The notes: generated by a model from the letters alone, not told the origin. A stretch of DNA of 50,096 bases from Flavobacteriales bacterium (GCA_027491215.1 JAIXWP010000114.1:1-50096), one strand, 5' to 3'; numbered from the stretch's first letter, positions 26,407-34,887 are shown. Program-made: numbers and translations.

Positions 26407-27426
26407 TTATTGATAGCGCTCGAAAACCCGAGCGATTCTTGACTGAATCTCTTTCTTCAAAACTTCTGGTGCCAGGACCTCTACGCGAGGCCCCTGACTC
26501 AAAATAAAGGCGTATAACTCTTCTGTTAATGACACCTCCAACTCAATCTCTATTTGATCTGCGGATTCATTTATGACACGCTGACTTGTGTGAATGGGTT
26601 GACTCATTACAAAGCGACCTGAATAACCATCAAACTTCAATCTTACCTTCTCGGGCTGCGATTGACTTTCTGTGATACCAATGCTATACTTAAAGATTAT
26701 ATCTGGGTTAAAGCTTTTAGCTATTTCAAAAACCTCAGTGGTCACCTCCAACTTTTCAATTCTCTCTAAACCAAAAGTGGCAACAGCCTTGCGCTCTGGA
26801 TTCCATGAAATCAAATACCAACGGTTTACATACTCTTTCAGCAGATATGGATGCAGCACGTAATCCTTCACTTGATTGTCCTGAAATTTTCTATAACTTA
26901 ATCGAATGCATTGTTTTTCCTTGATCGCATTCAATAAAGATCCTAGATAGGCTCTGCCTTTAATTACAGTGCTTTTTTCAAACTGAATGATATTCTCAAG
27001 TCCTTGCTCATCGGGGCGTGGACTGATGTTTACACGACTGATAATTTTTTCAATAGCACTTTCATATTGCTGAAAAATGGGAACCTCTTTGAATTGATCC
27101 AATGTAGCTACTGCAAAACGAAGCGCTTGAAGATCCTCATCACCGAGGCTCATATCGGATATCGAATACTCTGGATCAGTGTAGAAGTAGCCACCATGTT
27201 GTCTGCTGTAGGCAATTGGGGCATAGTAGCCGAGTTCGCCTTCATTTTTCATGGCCCAAATATCCTTGTCGATAGTGCTCAATGAAATGGCATCGCCACC
27301 GCTACCATACAACGCTTCCTCACATGCCGCGCGCAAATCTTCTCTCGATGGATAAGGCTTACCAGGATTGGTAAGGCATCTATCGATGATACGAAATCTA
27401 AGAAGCGCGTATTTGTTAGCAGGCAT
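26407..27426 (-). CDS. WYL-domain transcriptional regulator (YafY/PafC type)
   Basis: 339 residues. The N-terminus (~1-75, 'KYALLRFRIIDRCLTNPGKPY' with 'LSTIDKDIWAMKNE') is a winged-helix DNA-binding domain. The middle (~165-240) is a WYL domain, with 'RLSYRKFQDNQVKDYVLHPYLL', then RWYLISWN. The C-terminal ~80 residues fit the WCX extension. WYL regulators sense ligands such as nucleic acids or nucleotides and control stress, DNA-damage or defence genes, but no defence genes are next to this one. The small unknown gene directly downstream is the nearest candidate partner. Confidence 0.88.
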   Translation of the reverse strand: MPANKYALLRFRIIDRCLTNPGKPYPSREDLRAACEEALYGSGGDAISLSTIDKDIWAMKNEGELGYYAPIAYSRQHGGYFYTDPEYSISDMSLGDEDLQALRFAVATLDQFKEVPIFQQYESAIEKIISRVNISPRPDEQGLENIIQFEKSTVIKGRAYLGSLLNAIKEKQCIRLSYRKFQDNQVKDYVLHPYLLKEYVNRWYLISWNPERKAVATFGLERIEKLEVTTEVFEIAKSFNPDIIFKYSIGITESQSQPEKVRLKFDGYSGRFVMSQPIHTSQRVINESADQIEIELEVSLTEELYAFILSQGPRVEVLAPEVLKKEIQSRIARVFERYQ

Positions 27427-27510
27427 GCTTTAATTTTTCTCTGCTCAAAATAACAACAGAACTCATCATTTTTTACAGAAAACTTTTGCACTTGCTTTAT
27501 TTTTATACCG

Positions 27511-28206
27511 ATGAAAAGAAAGGTTGTACAACGACTTTCCATAATTGGAATATTATTCATTGTCGGCTATGTCGGTTATCTCTACCGGTATGAAATCATG
27601 GGGTCATACCGTGATAAATTTGGTTGGGACCTGCCTGAAAATCCTCGTCCTGAGGGAATGTCAACTATCGACTGGGCGGAGCTGAATTACTCTAAACAAA
27701 TGAAAGAGTTGGCGAAGGAATATGATGTTCCCTATTCCTATTTGATGGCGCTGGTAATTCTTGAATGCGGCGGCGACAAGCCAGCAGGGCGTCGATTTGA
27801 GAAACACATCAAAAAGAAATTAGAGAAGGTGAAAAAGGGAACTGTTAATCGCTTGGAGAATGTAAAAGCGTCTCATCTTAATAATTGCGATGATGGTTGT
27901 TTAGAAAATCTTGCCACAAGTTGGGGACCTTTTCAATTGATGGGATACAAGGCTGTTGCATTAGACGCCACTGTAGCGGAGCTTCGCCATGAAGATAAGG
28001 CAGCCGAAATAGGAGTGAAGTGGATCGCAAAAGAGTATGGCCATTTTCTTAGAAAAAAGAAATTCAAAGACGCTTTTCACTACCACAACACTGGTCAGCG
28101 TTTTCCATTATCAGGCAGACCAAAAACACACAGCCCATACTATGTTTCAGATGGGCTGCGGTATATGAAAGAATTTGATAAACGAGAAAAAAACAATCGT
28201 CCTTAG
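27511..28206 (+). CDS. Membrane-anchored lysozyme-like muramidase/transglycosylase
   Basis: 231 residues. One N-terminal membrane segment (~9-24) then a periplasmic domain. 'YSYLMALVILECGGDKPAGRRFE' contains a Glu (~78) placed like the catalytic Glu of lysozyme-fold enzymes. 'SWGPFQLMGYKAVAL' (~137-151) and the C-terminal 'FHYHNTGQRFPL...YVSDGLRYMKEF' fit N-acetylmuramidase/SLT-like folds. It probably cuts peptidoglycan; the specific bond is not deducible. Divergent from the WYL regulator (84 bp). Its TAG stop overlaps the TAA stop of the converging DUF3127 gene. Confidence 0.72.
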   Translation: MKRKVVQRLSIIGILFIVGYVGYLYRYEIMGSYRDKFGWDLPENPRPEGMSTIDWAELNYSKQMKELAKEYDVPYSYLMALVILECGGDKPAGRRFEKHIKKKLEKVKKGTVNRLENVKASHLNNCDDGCLENLATSWGPFQLMGYKAVALDATVAELRHEDKAAEIGVKWIAKEYGHFLRKKKFKDAFHYHNTGQRFPLSGRPKTHSPYYVSDGLRYMKEFDKREKNNRP

Positions 28207-28559
28207 AATGGAAGATCGTCTTCGATTGGATCAGTGATCGTATCAATCGGAGATGGAGGAGGAGGCATATCATTGCCACCCATCGGTGCATTTGCTGAAG
28301 CTCCTAGGTTTTCTATTTTCCAAGCCACAAGACTGTTGAAGTATTTATCTTGCCATTCTCTACCACGAATGTCGAATAACACCTTTACTTTATCACCACT
28401 CTTGAAACCATTCACAAGTGTTGTTTTGTCTTTCAATAATTCGAACATGATATGCTGCGGATATTGATCTTCTGTGCTCAAAACAAATTCTCTTTTTGTG
28501 AAGCCTCCCTTCAATTCTTTTTCATCAAAGATTACTTTGATTTTTCCTGTAATTTCCAT
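28203..28559 (-). CDS. DUF3127 (OB-fold-like) protein with SSB-type acidic C-terminal tip
   Basis: 118 residues. The core (~1-85: 'GKIKVIFDEKELKGGFTKREFVL...GDKVKVLFDIRGREW...YFNSLVAWKIE') is the DUF3127 domain seen in many Bacteroidota and resembling single-stranded-DNA-binding OB folds. It is followed by a Gly/Pro-rich linker and ends DPIEDDLPF, very like the SSB C-terminal tip (DDDIPF in E. coli) that recruits DNA repair and replication proteins. It therefore probably binds nucleic acid and shares SSB partners. It is the last gene of a minus-strand run with the flavin reductase 13 bp upstream. Confidence 0.85.
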   Translation of the reverse strand: MEITGKIKVIFDEKELKGGFTKREFVLSTEDQYPQHIMFELLKDKTTLVNGFKSGDKVKVLFDIRGREWQDKYFNSLVAWKIENLGASANAPMGGNDMPPPPSPIDTITDPIEDDLPF

Positions 28560-28572
28560 TTCTATCGTGATG

Positions 28573-29463
28573 TTAATTGTTGAACGCTAATAGTGTGAGC
28601 CAAGCCTCATGCACGTTTCCTGCATTGAGTAATTCTACCGCTCGGTGGTGTAAAGCCTGCTCTAGTGCCGTCGCATCGTCTTCTAATTCTATAAAAATCT
28701 CCGCGAGTTCTGTAAGTTTATATTCATTCACTGAGGTCTCATCAGGAAGCACTTCTACATTTCCTAATTGGCCCAAATGATTTCCGGAAAGAATTGAAGA
28801 CAGACGAATGTCACTTGGTATTTGATCTACGCCGATTCCCATTTTTTGATTTGGTTTTGCTACTTCAAATAATCCTTGTGAGGCACGCGTGTACCAATCT
28901 CCTCCTAGTCTTGCAACTTGATCAATTTTAAATGGGTCAATTAAGCCATTTTCTCCGATTACTTTTTCATCGATATGCATGCGAAGTACTTCGCAAATAA
29001 CTAAGTTTCCCGCACCACCTTCGGTGCCGAGTTCGATGATTTGATTAACGCGACACTCAAACTGCACTGGTGATTCCGCTACTCGAGGTGGCTTCACCAT
29101 TTCTGAAGGTAATTCTGTAAATCCTGCTTTGACAAATTCATTAATTCCTTCAGGATATTCAACACTTGCCAAAGAGGTCTGCTGTACCATATCGTAGTTA
29201 ACGATATTAATAACGCACTCGCTTACTTTTTTCACATTTTCAAACGTGTGCTTTGTCGTATTGTCGCGTCCTCTCCGCGCTGGAGAGAAGATCAGAATGG
29301 GAGGATTGGCGCTGAATATATTGAAAAAGCTAAACGGCGAAAGATTAACTCTTCCTTGTTCGTCGATGGTGCTTGCGAAGGCAACAGGACGAGGCGCTAC
29401 CGCTCCTTGCAACATCAGTTGCAACTTCATCACCGGAAGTTCTTTCGGATTAATCGTTATCAT
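28573..29463 (-). CDS. Flavin reductase family protein (flavoredoxin-like, FMN-binding split barrel)
   Basis: 296 residues from the ATG at 29463 (MITINPKELPVMKLQ), chosen because the longer frame would overlap purE and adds residues not found in the family. 'GAVAPRPVAFASTIDEQGRVNLSPFSFFN' (~20-48) and 'IVNYDMVQQ' are typical of the DIM6/NTAB flavin reductase family, which binds FMN and passes electrons to partner enzymes. The core is ~205 residues; the remaining ~90, helical and acidic (e.g. 'AEIFIELEDDATALEQALHHRAVELLNAG'), form an extra C-terminal region. It lies 22 bp after purE and 13 bp before the DUF3127 gene, consistent with one transcript, but substrate is unknown. Confidence 0.85.
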   Translation of the reverse strand: MITINPKELPVMKLQLMLQGAVAPRPVAFASTIDEQGRVNLSPFSFFNIFSANPPILIFSPARRGRDNTTKHTFENVKKVSECVINIVNYDMVQQTSLASVEYPEGINEFVKAGFTELPSEMVKPPRVAESPVQFECRVNQIIELGTEGGAGNLVICEVLRMHIDEKVIGENGLIDPFKIDQVARLGGDWYTRASQGLFEVAKPNQKMGIGVDQIPSDIRLSSILSGNHLGQLGNVEVLPDETSVNEYKLTELAEIFIELEDDATALEQALHHRAVELLNAGNVHEAWLTLLAFNN

Positions 29464-29485
29464 TTTTTTTATAAAAGAGAAAAGC

Positions 29486-29980
29486 TTAAGGACGAATGTT
29501 TCCATTCTCGTCAAGACTTTCCATTACTTTTTTCTTTAAGTCTTCTTTGAAGTCTACAATGCGCTGGAGCAAAAGATCATCTCCACTTGCAAGGATCTGC
29601 GCGGCGAGAATGCCTGCATTTCTTGCACCATTTAATGCGACTGTTGCCACAGGAACACCTGCAGGCATTTGAAGAATAGATAATACGCTATCCCATCCGT
29701 CGATAGAGTTGGATGAATGAATAGGAACTCCGATAACAGGAAGTGGCGACATTGATGCTGCCATTCCTGGTAAATGCGCTGCTCCACCGGCACCTGCAAT
29801 AATTACACGCAATCCACGTTGGTGCGCATTTTTTGCATAGTCAAACAATCGTTCTGGAGTGCGGTGTGCACTTACTACCGTCATTTCATAGGGCACATTC
29901 AAAGAATCAAGCACATCCGCAGCTTGTTGCATGATGTTCAAGTCACTTTTGCTCCCCATGATAATTCCAACTTTGGCCAT
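29486..29980 (-). CDS. purE: 5-(carboxyamino)imidazole ribonucleotide mutase
   Basis: 164 residues, the usual size of class I PurE. It converts N5-CAIR to CAIR in purine synthesis and forms an octamer. Diagnostic motifs are GSKSDLNIMQQA (~9-20), SAHRTPERLFDYA (~40-52) and IAGAGGAAHLPGMAAS (~66-81). purK is not next to it. Its start is 10 bp after the stop of a nucleoside transporter gene, so purine synthesis and nucleoside uptake may be co-transcribed. Confidence 0.97.
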   Translation of the reverse strand: MAKVGIIMGSKSDLNIMQQAADVLDSLNVPYEMTVVSAHRTPERLFDYAKNAHQRGLRVIIAGAGGAAHLPGMAASMSPLPVIGVPIHSSNSIDGWDSVLSILQMPAGVPVATVALNGARNAGILAAQILASGDDLLLQRIVDFKEDLKKKVMESLDENGNIRP

Positions 29981-29990
29981 ATTTTATGTA

Positions 29991-31217
29991 TTAGTGGATG
30001 ATTCCCGCTAAGGTGGCCGAAAGATACGATGCAAGCGTTCCGCATAGCAATGCACGCATACCCAATTTTGCTAAATCACCTCTTCGTGATGGAGCAATTT
30101 CTCCAATACCGCCGATTTGCATACCAACGCTAGAGAAGTTTGCAAATCCGCAAATCGCGATACTTACAATCAATAGTCCTTTCTCACTCATTATTGGAAG
30201 TGTTCCAGAGGTCAAGTTGCTAAATGCGACAAATTCGTTGATGGTTAATTTTTGACCGAGAAGTGCTGCAGCGTTAGACACATCTTCCATAGGTATTCCC
30301 ATTGACCAAGCAATTGGGTAGAATAATTTACCGAAAACAAAATCCAATGAAAGCATTGGGTGAATCGCGCCAAGTCCATAGTTGATCAATGCTACAAGAG
30401 CAATGAATCCAATCAACATTGCGATCACATTCAATGAAATTTTCATTCCATCTGAAGCACCATGACTGATTGCATCAATGAGGTTTTTGTATTGGCTTTT
30501 TACTTCGAGTTTTACCTTTCCCATTGTTTCGCTTTCCTCTGTTTCAGGATAAACGATCTTCGAGATGACTAGCGCACCAGGAGCAGCCATCAAGCTCGCT
30601 GCGATAAGGTATTCAGCCTTTGCTCCCATGTTAGCGTAAACAATCAAAATACCACCAGCTATGCAGGCAAGGCTTCCCGACATTGAAGCTAGCAATTCAC
30701 TTTTAGTCATACCTGGCAAATAAGGACGAATCATTACTTGCGCTTCAACTTGACCAACAAATGCACTCGCTACGTTGCTGAGGGCTTCGGCGCCGCTCAC
30801 ACGCATCACGAAATTCATGGCCTTTGCGATGATAGCAACTAGTTTTTGCATGAATCCTATGTGATAGAGTAAAGCCACAAGAACACATACAAGAATGATC
30901 GTGGCCATTACACTAAAAGCAAATACAAATCCTCCTACACGATAGTCCATTACCCCATCAGGAGTATTGACCATTACCCCTCCAAAAACGAAGCCTGCGC
31001 CTTGTTTTGCGAAGAGTTCAATCTTTTCCATCCCTTTTCCCAGTTGTTGGAAAAACCACGTTACAGGCTGCACTTTTAAGATGAGTACTGCTATAATGGT
31101 TTGGAGTAAAATACCAGAAATGACAAGGCGGTAATTGATGCGCTTGCGATTATTTGAAAATGCAAATGCAATACCCAGGATGAGAAGAATCCCTAGGATC
31201 CCATGAAATCTTTCCAT
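29991..31217 (-). CDS. Concentrative nucleoside transporter (NupC/CNT family)
   Basis: 408 residues with around ten hydrophobic segments. The CNT signature region 'SGSLACIAGGILIVYANMGA' and 'GFANFSSVGMQIGGIGEIAPSRRGDLAKLGMRALLCGTLASYLSATLAG' (split over two motifs, ~350-400) is clear. It imports nucleosides across the inner membrane using an ion gradient (H+ or Na+). It precedes purE by 10 bp. The bifunctional nuclease gene ends 49 bp upstream and may belong to the same run. Confidence 0.93.
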   Translation of the reverse strand: MERFHGILGILLILGIAFAFSNNRKRINYRLVISGILLQTIIAVLILKVQPVTWFFQQLGKGMEKIELFAKQGAGFVFGGVMVNTPDGVMDYRVGGFVFAFSVMATIILVCVLVALLYHIGFMQKLVAIIAKAMNFVMRVSGAEALSNVASAFVGQVEAQVMIRPYLPGMTKSELLASMSGSLACIAGGILIVYANMGAKAEYLIAASLMAAPGALVISKIVYPETEESETMGKVKLEVKSQYKNLIDAISHGASDGMKISLNVIAMLIGFIALVALINYGLGAIHPMLSLDFVFGKLFYPIAWSMGIPMEDVSNAAALLGQKLTINEFVAFSNLTSGTLPIMSEKGLLIVSIAICGFANFSSVGMQIGGIGEIAPSRRGDLAKLGMRALLCGTLASYLSATLAGIIH

Positions 31218-31266
31218 TGTATGTTTTGGTTAAAAGGATTGGCAAGGTAATAAGGAAAGGGAGAAA

Positions 31267-31863
31267 TTATTCTCCTTTTCTCTTGTTGATTTCGTCGCGA
31301 ATGCGACTAGCTTTCTCATATTCCTCTTGTTCAAGAGCGATATTCAATTGCTTTTGTAGCTCATCAATACTCAATGAAGTAGGTTCTTCTTCTTTGAGCA
31401 TTTCTTCTACTTGTTCGTCGATATCAGCGATATCATCTCCTTGAGCGGCTTCTTCTGCATTTACTCCAGCTTGCTCGAGAATAAATTCTTCACAAAAAAC
31501 AGGGCAATTGAATCGAACAGCAATTGCTACAGCATCGCTAGTTCTAGCATCAATTTCAGCCGTGCGTCCGCCCATGCGAGCAATCAATTTCGCAAAGAAA
31601 ATTCCTTCTACAAGATTGTAGATTAATACTTCCTCGATATCGATATCAAATCCGTGCGCTAGGCTTCGGAAAAGGTCATGGGTGAGGGGACGACTTGGAG
31701 TCATCTTTTCCAACTCAATCGCAATGGCCTGTGCTTCTACACCTCCTATTACAATTGGTAGACGACGATTGCCATCTACTTCAGCCAAAATCATTGCATA
31801 TGCTCCACTGGTGCTTCCGCTTGGTGCAATATCTGCGATTTGAAGTTCTATTTTATTACCCAT
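31267..31863 (-). CDS. Bifunctional nuclease family protein with C-terminal UVR motif
   Basis: 198 residues. Residues ~1-135 are a DUF151/bifunctional nuclease domain ('LPIVIGGVEAQAIAIELEK', 'ARTSDAVAIAVRFNCPVF'). Then come an acidic linker ('EEAAQGDDIADIDEQVEEMLKEEE' region) and a UVR (UvrB/UvrC) helical hairpin (~165-195, LQKQLNIALEQEEYEKASRIRDEI). The combination is common in Bacteroidota. Plant and Thermotoga relatives cut RNA and DNA; the role in bacteria is not settled. A TATTTTCG element and a leader hairpin lie ahead of the start, downstream of the etfA terminator. Confidence 0.9.
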   Translation of the reverse strand: MGNKIELQIADIAPSGSTSGAYAMILAEVDGNRRLPIVIGGVEAQAIAIELEKMTPSRPLTHDLFRSLAHGFDIDIEEVLIYNLVEGIFFAKLIARMGGRTAEIDARTSDAVAIAVRFNCPVFCEEFILEQAGVNAEEAAQGDDIADIDEQVEEMLKEEEPTSLSIDELQKQLNIALEQEEYEKASRIRDEINKRKGE

Positions 31864-31871
31864 AATATTTC

Positions 31872-31890
31872 AGGAAGCAAACGGCTTCCT
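31872..31890 (-). other. Leader hairpin before the bifunctional nuclease gene
   Basis: AGGAAGC (31872-31878) and GCTTCCT (31884-31890) form a perfect 7-bp stem with a 5-base loop, 8 bases before the start codon at 31863 and after the predicted transcription start. It could affect translation initiation. No known family recognised. Confidence 0.5.
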
Positions 31891-31903
31891 AGTGCTTTCA
31901 ATA

Positions 31904-31911
31904 CGAAAATA
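31904..31911 (-). promoter_or_regulatory. -7 element (TATTTTCG) for the bifunctional nuclease gene
   Basis: TAnnTTyG match on the minus strand, 40 bases before the start codon and just past the etfA terminator, giving this gene (and possibly nupC-purE onward) its own promoter. Confidence 0.5.
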
Positions 31912-31930
31912 CTACCGAAAAAATGAAAAA

Positions 31931-31967
31931 CAAAAAAGGAGGTGATTCGAGTTCACGAATCACCTCC
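31931..31967 (-). terminator. etfBA operon terminator
   Basis: GGAGGTGATTCG (31938-31949) pairs perfectly with CGAATCACCTCC (31956-31967) around a 6-base loop; on the minus strand the stem is followed by TTTTTTG and further T-rich sequence. It lies 8 bp after the etfA stop. Confidence 0.93.
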
Positions 31968-31975
31968 AGAGAAAA

Positions 31976-32938
31976 TTATTTAGACGCGTTGAATTGACGC
32001 GCTGCTTCAATCAATTTTGGAACTACTTCGAAAGCATCACCAACGATTCCATAGTCAGCGGCCTTGAAGAATGGCGCTTCTGGATCTTTATTAACTACTA
32101 CGATGGTCTTACTTCCATTTACACCTGCTAAGTGCTGGATTGCTCCGCTAATTCCTACTGCGATGTAAAGGTTAGGGCGAATGGTGATACCCGTTTGTCC
32201 CACGTGTTCGTGGTGAGGGCGCCATCCTATATCCGATACTGGGCGTGAGCAGGCTGTTGCTGCCTTGAGTTCTTTTGCAAGCTCCTCAATGATTCCCCAA
32301 TGCTCTGGGCCTTTCAAACCGCGACCAGCAGACACTACTAGTTCAGCTTCTGGAAGTGGAATACCACCTTCTGCTTCTTCTTTCTTTACTTCTTTTACTT
32401 TGATACCTGCATTTCCAAGATCAGCGCTGAATGCTTCAACAGCTGCGCTATTACCTGAATTACTTACAGGATAAGAGTTTGGAAGAAGTGCAATAACTTT
32501 CTTCGCTGAGTTCACTGTGATATCAGCAATTGCCTTTCCTGAGAATACGTTTTTGCGAACAACAAATCCTCCTGAAGTTTCAGGAAGTGCTGTAGCACCG
32601 GGGATAAGACCAGCATCTAAACGAGCAGCCACGCGAGGTGCCACTAGCTTTCCAGTGATATCATGTGAGAAAATAACTACATCAGCTGATTCTTTTTGAG
32701 CTGCAGCAATGATGAGTCGTGTCAATTGTTGTGAGTCAGAAGTCCCTACAGAAGCTGCATGCAACACTTTCGAAGCGCCTGCAGAACCGAGTCCGCCGTC
32801 GCCATCTATATGGCCTACGGCTAAAGCAACTGCTGATGTACCAAGATTTTCAGCCAATTTAGCACCGTAACTTACGGCTTCAAGGCTGCTCTTTGGGAAT
32901 TTGCCATTGTGGCTATCTACAAATATTAATACTGACAT
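31976..32938 (-). CDS. etfA: Electron transfer flavoprotein, alpha subunit
   Basis: 320 residues. EtfA carries FAD and with EtfB passes electrons from acyl-CoA dehydrogenases to the quinone pool. The C-terminal FAD domain is recognisable: '[16 protein letters not shown]' (~205), [10 protein letters not shown] (~235-244), '[28 protein letters not shown]' region (~250-278) and '[21 protein letters not shown]' region (~285-303). The beta subunit gene lies 18 bp upstream and a terminator follows, so the two make a simple operon. Confidence 0.96.
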   Translation of the reverse strand: MSVLIFVDSHNGKFPKSSLEAVSYGAKLAENLGTSAVALAVGHIDGDGGLGSAGASKVLHAASVGTSDSQQLTRLIIAAAQKESADVVIFSHDITGKLVAPRVAARLDAGLIPGATALPETSGGFVVRKNVFSGKAIADITVNSAKKVIALLPNSYPVSNSGNSAAVEAFSADLGNAGIKVKEVKKEEAEGGIPLPEAELVVSAGRGLKGPEHWGIIEELAKELKAATACSRPVSDIGWRPHHEHVGQTGITIRPNLYIAVGISGAIQHLAGVNGSKTIVVVNKDPEAPFFKAADYGIVGDAFEVVPKLIEAARQFNASK

Positions 32939-32956
32939 TTTCTTAGATTTAAAGGA

Positions 32957-33697
32957 TTAGATCACTTTTGCTTCTTGGTGTAGGAGACGAATTAATTCAC
33001 CAGCATTTTCAGCATCGATGAATTTGCAAGCGCTCTTAGCAGGAGGAAGGCTGTACGCCTTAACTGTAGTAGAGGCTTCTGCACCGAAGGCTGGAACTAC
33101 TTCCAAAGGCTTTGTGCGAGCAGCCATGATACCGCGCATGTTTGGAATACGTTGTTCCGCCATTCCTTTCGCAGCGCTTAGTACAAATGATCCTGAAACT
33201 TCAAGGACTTCCGTTCCACCTGGGATCTCACGCTCTACTGTAGCTACACCGCCTGCTACATCTAATTTTGTAGCTAGAGCGACATATGGCAAGTCTAGTA
33301 ATTCAGCGATCATTCCAGGAACTACAGAGCCATTGTAATTGATGGTTTCTTTTCCACACATAATGATATCGAAACCCTTGCCCTTCGCGTACTCTGCGAT
33401 TTGTTTTGCAACATATAAAGAGTCGCTTTCTTGAGCATCGATGCGCACTGCATTGTCTGCTCCGATAGCCAACGCCTTACGGATGATGGGTTCATAATCA
33501 GCAGCACCGACAGAAACGATAGTCACATCGCCGCCTTGTGCTTCTTTGATTTCCAAAGCCCTAACAAGTGCATACCACTCATCATAGGGGTTCACAATAA
33601 ATTGTACGCCGTTCTCATCAAACTTGGAATTACCGTCTGAAAAGGCGATTTTTGAAGTGGTATCAGGTGCTTTGCTGATACATACGAGTATTTTCAT
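32957..33697 (-). CDS. etfB: Electron transfer flavoprotein, beta subunit
   Basis: 246 residues, typical. 'KILVCISKAPDTTSKI' at the N-terminus, 'NPYDEWYALVRALEIKE' (~37-53) and 'CGKETINYNGSVVPGMIAELL' region (~113-133) are characteristic. It binds AMP and pairs with EtfA; the electron donors are probably fatty-acid or amino-acid acyl-CoA dehydrogenases encoded elsewhere. First gene of the etfBA operon; a TACTTTCG element lies 27 bp before its ATG. It diverges from pdhB. Confidence 0.96.
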   Translation of the reverse strand: MKILVCISKAPDTTSKIAFSDGNSKFDENGVQFIVNPYDEWYALVRALEIKEAQGGDVTIVSVGAADYEPIIRKALAIGADNAVRIDAQESDSLYVAKQIAEYAKGKGFDIIMCGKETINYNGSVVPGMIAELLDLPYVALATKLDVAGGVATVEREIPGGTEVLEVSGSFVLSAAKGMAEQRIPNMRGIMAARTKPLEVVPAFGAEASTTVKAYSLPPAKSACKFIDAENAGELIRLLHQEAKVI

Positions 33698-33724
33698 TGA
33701 AATCCTTTTTATGTATTCGGGATG

Positions 33725-33732
33725 CGAAAGTA
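33725..33732 (-). promoter_or_regulatory. -7 element (TACTTTCG) for etfBA
   Basis: TAnnTTyG match on the minus strand, 27 bases upstream of the etfB start, in the divergent etfB-pdhB interval. Confidence 0.45.
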
Positions 33733-33767
33733 ATTACGAATACCATTTTATTGAACGAACCTTTGCT

Positions 33768-33775
33768 TATTTTCG
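33768..33775 (+). promoter_or_regulatory. -7 element (TATTTTCG) for pdhB
   Basis: TAnnTTyG match 19 bases before the pdhB ATG. It and the etfB element are 35 bp apart and point away from each other. Confidence 0.5.
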
Positions 33776-33794
33776 CAGCCACATTTTAAACAAC

Positions 33795-34772
33795 ATGAGA
33801 GAAATTCAGTTCAGAGAGGCAATTTGTGAAGCGATGACCGAAGAGATGCGTCGCGATGAAAACGTTCTCCTTCTAGGGGAAGAGGTTGCAGAATACAACG
33901 GTGCATACAAGGCTTCCAAGGGAATGTTGGATGAATTTGGCGCTAAGCGTGTAATCGATACTCCTATTGCAGAATTAGGATTTTCCGGTATCGCTGTTGG
34001 TGCGGCAATGAACGGACTTCGTCCGATCGTTGAATTTATGACTTGGAACTTCGCAATTCTTGCGGCAGACCAAATCATCAACTCTGCTGCGAAAATGCTT
34101 CAGATGTCGGGTGGTCAATACAATGTTCCAATTGTATTTAGAGGCCCAAATGGTCAAGCTGGTCAATTGGCCGCGACTCACAGTCAAAGCTTTGAATCAT
34201 TTTACGCACATGTTCCTGGTTTGAAAGTAATCACTCCTTCTAATCCATACGATGCAAAAGGTTTGTTGAAAGCTGCCATTCGTGATAACGATCCTGTGGT
34301 TTTCATGGAATCTGAAAAAATGTATGGTGACAAAGGCATGGTGCCAGATGGAGAGTACATTATTCCAATCGGGGTAGCTGATATCAAGCGCGAAGGAACA
34401 GACGTTACGATTGTTTCTTTTGGTAAAATAATGAAGACTGCCCTTGCAGGTGCAGAAGAGTTGGCTAAAGAAGGAATCAGCGCAGAAGTAATCGATCTTC
34501 GTACTATTCGTCCTTTGGATATCGATACGATCGTAAATTCTGTAAAGAAGACAAACCGATTGATCATTCTGGAGGAAAGCTGGCCAGTGGCGAGCATTTC
34601 AAGCGAAATTGCATATCGTGTTCAACGTCATGCTTTCGATTACTTGGATGCACCTATTCGCCGATTGACTCAAACAGATACACCTTTCGCATTCGCACAA
34701 ACATTGATCGACGCGGCTTTGCCGCAAGTATCAGATGTTGTGAAAACAGCGAAAGAATTGCTTTACGTATAA
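33795..34772 (+). CDS. pdhB: Pyruvate dehydrogenase E1 component, beta subunit
   Basis: 325 residues, a normal E1-beta length. 'REIQFREAICEAMTEEMRRD', 'LLLGEEVAEYNGAYKASKGM' (~27-46), 'TPIAELGFSGIAVGAAMNGLRP' region (~58-80), 'RGPNGQAGQLAATHSQSFE' and 'FMESEKMYG' fit PDH E1-beta, with 'ILEESWPVASISSEIA' in the C-terminal domain. With E1-alpha it decarboxylates pyruvate using thiamine diphosphate. The alpha subunit is not adjacent; in many Bacteroidota pdhA and pdhB are separated. A branched-chain 2-oxo acid E1-beta is a lesser alternative. The start at 33795 is chosen because it begins MREIQFREA; the longer frame would extend into etfB. Confidence 0.93.
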   Translation: MREIQFREAICEAMTEEMRRDENVLLLGEEVAEYNGAYKASKGMLDEFGAKRVIDTPIAELGFSGIAVGAAMNGLRPIVEFMTWNFAILAADQIINSAAKMLQMSGGQYNVPIVFRGPNGQAGQLAATHSQSFESFYAHVPGLKVITPSNPYDAKGLLKAAIRDNDPVVFMESEKMYGDKGMVPDGEYIIPIGVADIKREGTDVTIVSFGKIMKTALAGAEELAKEGISAEVIDLRTIRPLDIDTIVNSVKKTNRLIILEESWPVASISSEIAYRVQRHAFDYLDAPIRRLTQTDTPFAFAQTLIDAALPQVSDVVKTAKELLYV

Positions 34773-34790
34773 GCTTTCAAAGACATACCG

Positions 34791-34823
34791 AAACCCCTTT
34801 CAATTCAAGAAAGGGGTTTTTTT
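34791..34823 (+). terminator. pdhB terminator
   Basis: AAACCCCTTTC (34791-34801) pairs with GAAAGGGGTTT (34809-34819), followed by a T-run to 34823. Confidence 0.93.
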
Positions 34824-34887
34824 ATGTATAGGAAGATTGTGCTACATTTTAGTGATTAAGAAGTTATGACAGAAGGGCAATGCACAC

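Noticed and set aside
34202-34597. A 131-residue open frame antisense to pdhB
   Set aside because: Fully inside a clear conserved gene on the other strand; composition looks like a frame shadow.
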